11,742 nucleotides of DNA from SZUA-36 sp041570235 (GTDB lineage: Bacteria > Pseudomonadota > Gammaproteobacteria > Xanthomonadales > SZUA-36): the NCBI GenBank assembly GCA_041570235.1, contig JBFFWN010000098.1, positions 1 through 11,742 on the forward strand, read 5' to 3'. Within the stretch, counting starts at the first letter, position 1; each line of letters starts with the position of its first letter. Positions 6,464-11,742 of the stretch are shown here, in pieces. The notes below the pieces were generated by a model. It ran no database searches. It was not told the origin of the DNA and was given only the letters and a program-made list of their open reading frames with translations. The position numbers and the translations under genes are program-made.

Positions 6464-7236
6464 TGAATGCAGTACCTGAAGAGGATCGCGAACTAAGCTT
6501 TCTGGAGCACCTGGTTGAACTGCGCAGTCGTTTGCTAAAAGCCTGCCTGTCCGTGTTGGTCGTCCTCATTGCCCTGCTGCCCTTTTCGCGTAAACTTTAC
6601 GAGATGCTGGCGTCTCCGATGATGGCGCAGATGCCGGAAGGCAGCACAATGATCGCCATTGATGTCGCCTCGCCTTTTCTGACACCATTCAAGCTGACTC
6701 TGCTGGTATCCATCATGGTGTCTATTCCGGTTGTGCTGTACCAGCTATGGGCCTTTGTGGCTCCGGCATTGTTCAAACATGAAAAGCGGCTGGCAAAACC
6801 ACTGTTGTTGTCCTCGGTGTTTTTGTTTTATGCCGGCTGTGCTTTTGCTTACTTCGTCGTGTTTCCACTTGTCTTCGGATTTTTGACCCGCGTGGCGCCG
6901 GAAGGCGTGTCGGTCATGACCGATATCAGCAAATATCTTGATTTCGTTATGACGCTGTTCCTGGCATTCGGCATCACGTTTGAAGTGCCCATCGCCACCA
7001 TCATCCTGGTTGCAACCGGCATTACCACAGCGGAAAAACTGGCCAGCTGGCGACCTTATATCATCGTCGGTGCTTTTGCGCTGGGAATGCTTCTGACACC
7101 GCCCGATGTAATCTCACAAACACTGTTGGCCCTGCCCATGTGGCTGCTGTTTGAGATCGGCATCATATTTTCGCGGATACTGATTAAAAAGAAGGAAGAG
7201 GACACCGATACCATTTCGGATCAGGCTACCAGTTGA
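6463..7236 (+). CDS. tatC: Tat translocase subunit TatC
   Basis: Six-span inner-membrane receptor for twin-arginine signal peptides. The 257-residue protein has the normal length and the conserved stretches: LSFLEHLVELRSRL (11-24, with Glu15 in the signal-peptide contact region), ASPFLTPFKL (69-78), YQLWAFVAPALFKHEKR (93-109, with Glu107 matching the conserved cytoplasmic-loop Glu), FGITFEVPI (169-177, intramembrane Glu174) and LTPPDVISQT (211-220, Asp215). Membrane segments are at about 25-43, 76-96, 115-138, 160-182, 198-212 and 220-238. The start overlaps the tatB stop by one base (TAATG). Its final 16 bases overlap the end of the convergent membrane-protein gene. The neighbours are not the common ubiquinone or nuclease genes seen next to tatABC in enterobacteria. 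Confidence 0.97.
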   Translation: MNAVPEEDRELSFLEHLVELRSRLLKACLSVLVVLIALLPFSRKLYEMLASPMMAQMPEGSTMIAIDVASPFLTPFKLTLLVSIMVSIPVVLYQLWAFVAPALFKHEKRLAKPLLLSSVFLFYAGCAFAYFVVFPLVFGFLTRVAPEGVSVMTDISKYLDFVMTLFLAFGITFEVPIATIILVATGITTAEKLASWRPYIIVGAFALGMLLTPPDVISQTLLALPMWLLFEIGIIFSRILIKKKEEDTDTISDQATS

Positions 7237-8063
7237 TCGGCTGATTTGGGTTCTGATGCACCCGTTTCCTCGCGCATGCCAAAGATATCCTTAAACGCCA
7301 GGTACTGGGTGCCAAACAGTAACAGTTGATAAAATGGACCAAGGATCAGGATCAGCAGTGACAACAGGTTTGAAGCCGATCCGCCATTGAGTGCGGACAG
7401 GTAAAAATAGCCAAACATCAGAATAACTGGCACAGCCAGCAAAAAGAGCACAAAGCCAATGGCCAGCAAGGGCTTCCAGTTTCTGAAAAGAGCTTTAAAC
7501 CCAACCACCAAAGCAACCCCGATACCCTGGTTGGCAAACCAGATCAATGGCACAGAAAAATAGGTAAGGCTGGCGCTGATGGCTGCGCCGATCGCCATCG
7601 CAAAAACGGCGTTTTCCATGATCTGCGGATCAATCATTTGCAAGGCATCCATATCCCCCTGCTCAATCCGGGTGATGATTTCGGGGTCGATATTAACCAC
7701 CTGGCCGGCAAGAATCATCGTCATCACCAGTAAGCCCAGCGCCATCACTATAGCGCCGAGCAGCAACAGGCGGCTGACACGGGTCCAGTCTGTGAAAGTA
7801 ACAAACAAAACCGCCAACATCGGTTTATGACCTTGTTCAGTGACGAAAAAAGCATGCAACATACCAGCGCTGAGCATGGGCAAGCACAGCACCACCAGCA
7901 ATCCGAGAGCCTGAACCTGGGCAAAACCGAGAAAGAACTGGAAAAACAGGCTGATCAACATCAGCCGCAAAGCCTGTTGCTTTATCAGCACCCAGCAACC
8001 CGCAAGCCAACCCAGCGCCCTTGATGCCGGCAGTTTACGCGCCGGTGGCAGTTGCCCGCTCAT
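7221..8063 (-). CDS. Polytopic membrane protein, BPSS1780-like family
   Basis: Function unknown. The predicted protein is 280 residues with about six hydrophobic segments (about 31-47, 51-72, 98-120, 151-175, 199-222 and 232-255). The opening PARKLPASRALGWLAGCWVLIKQ, the middle VGFKALFRNWKPLL (187-200) and the closing YLAFKDIFG (254-262) resemble the BPSS1780 family of uncharacterised proteobacterial membrane proteins, recalled from memory. An extracytoplasmic loop lies at about 121-150. The frame stays open further upstream to an ATG at 8111, but I prefer 8063: it overlaps the LOG gene's stop as ATGA and has GGCGGAG five bases before it. This implies tight coupling to the LOG gene. The stop codon lies inside the 3' end of tatC on the opposite strand. 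Confidence 0.75.
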   Translation of the reverse strand: MSGQLPPARKLPASRALGWLAGCWVLIKQQALRLMLISLFFQFFLGFAQVQALGLLVVLCLPMLSAGMLHAFFVTEQGHKPMLAVLFVTFTDWTRVSRLLLLGAIVMALGLLVMTMILAGQVVNIDPEIITRIEQGDMDALQMIDPQIMENAVFAMAIGAAISASLTYFSVPLIWFANQGIGVALVVGFKALFRNWKPLLAIGFVLFLLAVPVILMFGYFYLSALNGGSASNLLSLLILILGPFYQLLLFGTQYLAFKDIFGMREETGASEPKSADQLVA

Positions 8064-8653
8064 GCGTTCTCCGCCGTCACGTTGGCAAAATACAAAGCGT
8101 CGCTGCTCCATGCAGGGGCTGTGTCCAGGGCCTCAATCAGCTGTTCCGGATCATCGACGACCGACCACATCTTCAGGTGGCTGCTTCCCATAAATCGTTC
8201 TTCAACGCTGTGCTCAAGAAACTGAATCAAACGGTCGTAAAAGCCGTTGGTGTTAACCAGCACGATCGGCCCCATCCACTGCCCGAGACGCTTCAGGGTA
8301 AAGGCTTCAAACAGTTCCTCATAGGTTCCGCATCCCCCTGGCAGGGTAACCACCGCATGTGCGTCTTCCAGCATCAGTCTTTTACGCGTGTGCATATCAG
8401 GGACGATGTGCAGATTTGTCAAACCACGGTGCGTCAATTCGAGGTCCTGCAGAAATTGCGGAACAATGCCATACACCTTGCCATTTTTGCTCAATGCACC
8501 ATCCGCGAGGGAGCCCATCAGGCCACTGCCGCCGGCGCCATACACAACGGACAAGCCCGCATCCGCCAGTATCTCACCGGTTCTTCTGGCCGCTTCGTAG
8601 TAAACTGGCTTCAATGCTGCACTGGAAGATGCATATACGGTAATCGTTGTCAT
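8060..8653 (-). CDS. LOG-family (TIGR00730) Rossmann-fold nucleotide phosphoribohydrolase
   Basis: Members cleave the N-glycosidic bond of nucleoside 5'-monophosphates (plant LOG releases active cytokinins; bacterial versions act on AMP and related nucleotides). The preferred 197-residue form starts MTTITVYASSS, directly at the first Rossmann strand. It contains YGAGGSGLMG (38-47), MHTRKRLM (87-94, with the conserved Arg90-Lys91) and the signature PGGCGTYEE (105-113, catalytic Glu113 region). The start is uncertain: the frame is open to ATG 8704 and ATG 8725, which would add 17 or 24 polar residues not typical of the family; 8725 has a weak GAGAG upstream, while 8653 has no good ribosome binding site. 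It is coupled by ATGA to the downstream membrane protein and is divergent from the rhomboid gene. The cytoplasmic enzyme's physiological substrate is unknown. Confidence 0.88.
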   Translation of the reverse strand: MTTITVYASSSAALKPVYYEAARRTGEILADAGLSVVYGAGGSGLMGSLADGALSKNGKVYGIVPQFLQDLELTHRGLTNLHIVPDMHTRKRLMLEDAHAVVTLPGGCGTYEELFEAFTLKRLGQWMGPIVLVNTNGFYDRLIQFLEHSVEERFMGSSHLKMWSVVDDPEQLIEALDTAPAWSSDALYFANVTAENA

Positions 8654-8736
8654 GCTTTGTTCGTCATGTAAATGATTTGAGTCAAGCGATTTTTTTTCAG
8701 TCATTGTAGTATTGTAAACCAGCATTACGTCTCTCT

Positions 8737-8742
8737 GGGGAG
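8737..8742 (+). promoter_or_regulatory. Strong ribosome binding site that fixes a TTG start
   Basis: GGGGAG lies five bases before TTG at 8748-8750. The next in-frame ATG is codon 37 of the rhomboid frame, too far in because it would remove the first membrane helix. This supports TTG as the true initiator. Confidence 0.75.
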
Positions 8743-8747
8743 TATAT

Positions 8748-9371
8748 TTGGATCAGCAGCCAAAACTGTATGGGGTAACTCGGCCACCGGTTTCCATCGG
8801 CATCATTGGTGCCTGTGTGGCTTTATTTTTTTTGCCGGGCCTATTCCCTCAAATAATGAATTACCTGGCGCCATTGGCACTGTGGCCCATACATGGGGGT
8901 TATTTCGAGCCCTGGCAACTGATCAGTTATTCGTTCCTGCATGGCGGGTTTAATCACCTGTTTTTCAATATGTTCGCCCTTTGGATGTTTGGCTTGTCGG
9001 TGGAAAAAATCTGGGGTAGCCTCAAATTTGTCCAGTATTATTTTATCTGTGTGCTGGGCGCTGGTTTGATCCAGCTGGTGGTCCAATACCTCGCCAATAA
9101 CCCGAATCCGACAATCGGAGCCTCGGGCGCCGTTTTCGGTTTACTGTTGGCCTATGGTGTGATGTGGCCAAACAACAAGTTGATCCTTTTATTTTTTCCT
9201 GTGCCGATCAAGGCCAAGTGGTTTGTGCTGATTTATGGCGCCGCCGAGTTAATCTTCGGTGTAACAGATGCAATGCCTCAAGTCGCGCACTTTGCGCACC
9301 TTGGGGGCCTGTTATTCGGTGCCGGTTTGTTATGGCGGTGGGGTTGGCGCCCGGGAATGACCTGGAAATAA
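8748..9371 (+). CDS. Rhomboid family intramembrane serine protease
   Basis: Membrane protease that cuts substrates within or near their membrane helices. The 207 residues carry about six membrane segments. HGGFNHLFFNMFALWMFG (65-82) is the conserved second-helix region; GASGAVFG (124-131) holds the catalytic Ser126; AHFAHLGG (180-187) holds the catalytic His184. The loop FFPVPIKAKWF (149-159) is typical of a common bacterial rhomboid group. Initiation is at TTG, fixed by a strong GGGGAG. No soluble domain is fused at either end. It lies divergent from the LOG gene and 39 bases upstream of acs, with no terminator seen between, so read-through into acs is possible. Substrates cannot be inferred; it is not obviously a rhombosortase, because no GlyGly-CTERM protein is nearby. 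Confidence 0.93.
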   Translation: MDQQPKLYGVTRPPVSIGIIGACVALFFLPGLFPQIMNYLAPLALWPIHGGYFEPWQLISYSFLHGGFNHLFFNMFALWMFGLSVEKIWGSLKFVQYYFICVLGAGLIQLVVQYLANNPNPTIGASGAVFGLLLAYGVMWPNNKLILLFFPVPIKAKWFVLIYGAAELIFGVTDAMPQVAHFAHLGGLLFGAGLLWRWGWRPGMTWK

Positions 9372-9410
9372 ACCCCCTTTTGAAGAAAATTAGCTAAGAA
9401 GAGAAAGATT

Positions 9411-11354
9411 ATGAGCAAAATTTACCCCGTTATCCCTGCAGCTAAGGCACGTACTAACGTAAGCAAGCAACGCTACGAGGAGATGTATAAGCAATCGGTG
9501 GAAGACAATGCCGGATTCTGGTCGGAACAGGCGCGTCGAATCAACTGGATAAAGCCATTCAGTAAAGTAAGAGATGTCTCATGGGATCGCAAAGACGTCC
9601 ATATCCGCTGGTTTGAAGACGGAACTCTTAATGCGTGCTACAACTGCGTCGACCGTCATCTCGAAACACGCGGTGACCAGACTGCGATCATCTGGGAAGG
9701 TGACGACCCTGCACGTGACCTGCACATCACTTACCGGGAATTACATCAACGCGTATGCAAAATGGCCAATGTACTCAAAAAAATTGGTGCCAAGCGCGGA
9801 GACCGCATCACGCTTTATATGCCGATGATTCCGGATGCCGCAGTAGCCATGCTCGCCTGCGCACGCATCGGCGCCGTGCACTCCGTCGTTTTTGGTGGCT
9901 TCTCACCGGATGCGCTGGCAGGGCGTATTGTTGACTGTCAATCCAACATCCTGATCACCGCAGATGAAGGTCTGCGCGGTGGCAAGTCTGTCCCGCTTAA
10001 AAAGAATGTTAATGCCGCCTGTGAAAAAGATGGTGTGCCGGATGTTCTTAAATCTGTTTTGGTCGTTCAAAATACCGGCAATGACGTTTCCATGAAAGAC
10101 GGCCGTGATTACTGGCTTCACGAAATGGAAGCCGAAGTATCCGACGATTGTCCCTGTGAAGAAATGGGTGCTGAAGACCCATTGTTCATCCTGTACACAT
10201 CCGGATCAACCGGCAAGCCAAAGGGCGTGTTACACACCACCGGTGGCTACATGGTATATGCCTCGTTCACGCATGAAATCGTTTTTGACTACCAGGAAGG
10301 TGATATTTACTGGTGTACGGCGGATGTGGGCTGGGTGACCGGTCACAGTTATATTGTTTACGGTCCGCTGGCCAATGGCGCCATTACGATGATGTTTGAA
10401 GGTGTACCGAATTATCCGGATACCAGCCGTTTCTGGCAGGTCTGTGACAAGCATAATGTCAATATTTGCTACACGGCGCCAACCGCAATCCGTGCATTGA
10501 TGCGCGATGGAGATGATCCGGTTAAACGCACATCGAGAAAATCCCTGCGCCTGCTGGGCTCGGTCGGTGAACCGATCAACCCTGAAGCATGGGAATGGTA
10601 TTACCACGTTGTTGGTGAAGACCGTTGCCCGATCGTCGATACCTGGTGGCAAACGGAAACCGGCGGCATCATGATCAGTCCGTTACCCGGCGCCACCGAC
10701 CTGAAACCGGGTTCGGCCACCTTCCCGCTGCCAGGCATCACGCTCGACATCGTTGATTCCGAGGGCCATGCGCTCGAAGGCGCCGCTTCGGGCCAGTTGG
10801 TCATCACCGATAGCTGGCCTGGCCAGATGCGCACCGTGTATGGCGATCACCAGCGTTTTATCGACACCTATTTCTCCACGTTCGAAGGTCGCTACTTCAC
10901 CGGTGACGGTTGCCGCCGCGATGAGGATGGCTACTACTGGATAACCGGTCGTGTTGATGATGTATTAAACATATCCGGCCATCGCATGGGTACCGCGGAA
11001 GTTGAAAGCGCCCTGGTATCTCACCCTCTTGTTTCCGAGTCAGCCGTGGTTGGCTTCCCGCACGACATCAAGGGCCAGGGCATCTATGTTTATGTCACCC
11101 TGATTGCCGGCGCCGAGCCTTCCGAAGAACTGCGCGCAGAACTGCGGAACTGGGTCCGCAAGGAAATCGGACCGATCGCGACACCCGACCTGATTCAATG
11201 GGCCCCGGGCTTACCGAAGACCCGCTCCGGTAAAATCATGCGCCGTATCCTGCGCAAGATCGCCGAAAACGACTACTCCAACCTGGGTGATACCTCTACC
11301 CTGGCAGAACCGGAGGTGGTTGAAAACCTGATCGAAGGCAGAATGAACCGCTAG
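9411..11354 (+). CDS. acs: Acetyl-CoA synthetase (AMP-forming)
   Basis: Activates acetate to acetyl-CoA via acetyl-AMP in the cytoplasm, allowing growth on or recovery of acetate. At 647 residues it is full length. Visible elements are the N-terminal cap, the ATP P-loop YTSGSTGKPKG (262-272), TADVGWVTGHSY (303-314), the DTWWQTETGG block (410-419) with Trp413 matching the Trp that limits the acyl pocket to acetate, the hinge/ATP motif YFTGDG, the CoA-domain GRVDDVLNISGHR, and PKTRSGKIMRR with Lys608, equivalent to the Lys acetylated by Pat/Gcn5 enzymes and freed by CobB. Reversible acetylation is therefore a likely control, known for the family. GA-rich sequence (AAGAAGAGAAAG) precedes ATG. 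A strong terminator follows. No acetylation enzyme or actP is adjacent. Confidence 0.97.
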   Translation: MSKIYPVIPAAKARTNVSKQRYEEMYKQSVEDNAGFWSEQARRINWIKPFSKVRDVSWDRKDVHIRWFEDGTLNACYNCVDRHLETRGDQTAIIWEGDDPARDLHITYRELHQRVCKMANVLKKIGAKRGDRITLYMPMIPDAAVAMLACARIGAVHSVVFGGFSPDALAGRIVDCQSNILITADEGLRGGKSVPLKKNVNAACEKDGVPDVLKSVLVVQNTGNDVSMKDGRDYWLHEMEAEVSDDCPCEEMGAEDPLFILYTSGSTGKPKGVLHTTGGYMVYASFTHEIVFDYQEGDIYWCTADVGWVTGHSYIVYGPLANGAITMMFEGVPNYPDTSRFWQVCDKHNVNICYTAPTAIRALMRDGDDPVKRTSRKSLRLLGSVGEPINPEAWEWYYHVVGEDRCPIVDTWWQTETGGIMISPLPGATDLKPGSATFPLPGITLDIVDSEGHALEGAASGQLVITDSWPGQMRTVYGDHQRFIDTYFSTFEGRYFTGDGCRRDEDGYYWITGRVDDVLNISGHRMGTAEVESALVSHPLVSESAVVGFPHDIKGQGIYVYVTLIAGAEPSEELRAELRNWVRKEIGPIATPDLIQWAPGLPKTRSGKIMRRILRKIAENDYSNLGDTSTLAEPEVVENLIEGRMNR

Positions 11355-11378
11355 TTTTTCTGCTGTCATTGATGAAGG

Positions 11379-11409
11379 AAAACCCCGGCATTTGCCGGGG
11401 TTTTCTTTT
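11379..11409 (+). terminator. Intrinsic terminator of acs
   Basis: AAAACCCCGGCA at 11379-11390 pairs perfectly with TGCCGGGGTTTT at 11393-11404 to give a very stable G/C stem with a tight loop, followed by TTTTCTTTT. It begins 24 bases after the acs stop and is the clearest Rho-independent terminator in the window. Confidence 0.93.
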
Positions 11410-11742
11410 GGTGTTGAGCTTATCTCCACAAGGCCCGATATTTGCAAGGTAACCATGACCTTGATTATCACGGAAATGTGAGGTCTTCTTCATCACCGAG
11501 CCCGCTGAGCGTTACGCTAACAACCATCAACGCCGTTCAGAATCTTCTGGCGGCTAACTTCGCTTCAGAGATAGTGACATGGAACGACTTCGTTGAGATA
11601 AGTGGCAGCGTTGGCGGCGCTATGGGTAGTCCCTGCTGAGACACGGCGTGAATCCGTCCCTGGAGCCTCGTCCACAAACTTCCTGTTTGTGACGGTCTCA
11701 GCAGGGACTACCCACATCCCCGCCTCGGTTCAATGGATTCTA
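11410..11742. other. Non-coding tail after acs
   Basis: No gene is supported in these 333 bases. The left part (to about 11622) holds a small inverted repeat CAAGGT/ACCTTG (11445-11450 and 11458-11463) and otherwise unrecognised sequence; a 65-codon frame at 11442-11639 lacks a ribosome binding site and runs into the arm of the long inverted repeat. The right part is dominated by that repeat, annotated separately. The next gene must start beyond the window. Confidence 0.5.
11623..11714. repeat. 92-bp nested inverted repeat (REP-like or MITE-like element)
   Basis: Outer arms of 20 bases pair perfectly: TGGGTAGTCCCTGCTGAGAC at 11623-11642 and its exact reverse complement at 11695-11714. Inside, CACAAAC (11673-11679) pairs with GTTTGTG (11685-11691) around TTCCT, and the stem extends through CGT (11669-11671) and ACG (11692-11694) past one bulged C. 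The remaining interior, 11643-11668, is unpaired by eye. No direct target duplication is obvious beside the arms and no transposase is present. It could be a repeated extragenic palindrome, a non-autonomous mobile element or a structured RNA. Confidence 0.85.

Noticed and set aside
8064..8111. Longer N-terminus for the BPSS1780-like protein (ATG at 8111)
   Set aside because: It adds 16 polar residues that lie inside the LOG gene, whereas the ATG at 8063 has a good ribosome binding site and ATGA coupling.
8748..9371. Rhomboid as the processing enzyme (rhombosortase) of the secreted protein at 4797-5780
   Set aside because: Rhombosortases act on GlyGly-CTERM tails; the tail here is IPTL-like, the genes are far apart, and the rhomboid looks like a general bacterial type.
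11442..11639. 65-codon frame (+) after acs
   Set aside because: No ribosome binding site, low-complexity Ser/Pro start, and its end is made by the arm of the inverted repeat. The minus strand here breaks at stops in all frames.
11623..11714. Integron attC site
   Set aside because: Length and foldback are similar, but the conserved core sites (GTTRRRY and RYYYAAC) are not at the ends and no cassette or integrase is present.
1..11742. CRISPR array, prophage, toxin-antitoxin or defence island
   Set aside because: No spaced direct repeats, integrase, transposase, phage structural gene or toxin-antitoxin-like pair was seen; the genes are mostly housekeeping or envelope functions.

Overview
The window looks like ordinary chromosome of a gammaproteobacterium, probably an environmental or marine one. 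The evidence is a tatABC operon of proteobacterial type, a typical Acs and QueD, a BPSS1780-like membrane protein, and a secreted protein ending in an IPTL-CTERM-like sorting tail. The lineage is inferred from gene content and protein style; there is no rRNA or other marker to fix it. GC appears to be slightly above 50% by eye.

Layout from left to right. (1) The last codons of a gene, overlapping by ATGA a NatB-like ABC-2 permease, which is followed 11 bp later by an exported PrxQ/Bcp-type peroxiredoxin; these read as one operon (+). (2) A hairpin-rich convergent gap, then a predicted exported amidohydrolase (-). (3) A palindrome-rich divergent promoter region, then a double-CDGSH iron-sulfur protein (+). 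(4) Convergent to it, queD for queuosine/preQ0 synthesis (-). (5) A gene-poor 390 bp stretch, then a secreted beta-propeller-like protein with a C-terminal sorting signal (+). (6) tatA-tatB-tatC, tightly overlapped (+). (7) A convergent pair of coupled genes, a LOG-family (TIGR00730) phosphoribohydrolase and a BPSS1780-like polytopic membrane protein (-), whose last codons overlap the end of tatC by 16 bp. (8) Divergent from these, a TTG-initiated rhomboid protease and then acs, acetyl-CoA synthetase (+), closed by a strong intrinsic terminator. (9) A non-coding tail of about 330 bp containing a 92 bp nested inverted repeat.

The clear functional groups are protein export (Tat translocase), envelope proteins (rhomboid, ABC-2 permease, IPTL-tailed protein, exported peroxiredoxin and amidohydrolase) and central metabolism (Acs). 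I found no defence island, CRISPR array, prophage, integrase or transposase, and no convincing undescribed multi-gene system. The items most worth a second look are the nested inverted repeat at the right end, the second CDGSH motif whose histidine ligand is replaced by asparagine next to a Cys-Cys tail, the atypical IPTL-like sorting tail, and the palindromes in the amidohydrolase/CDGSH divergent region.
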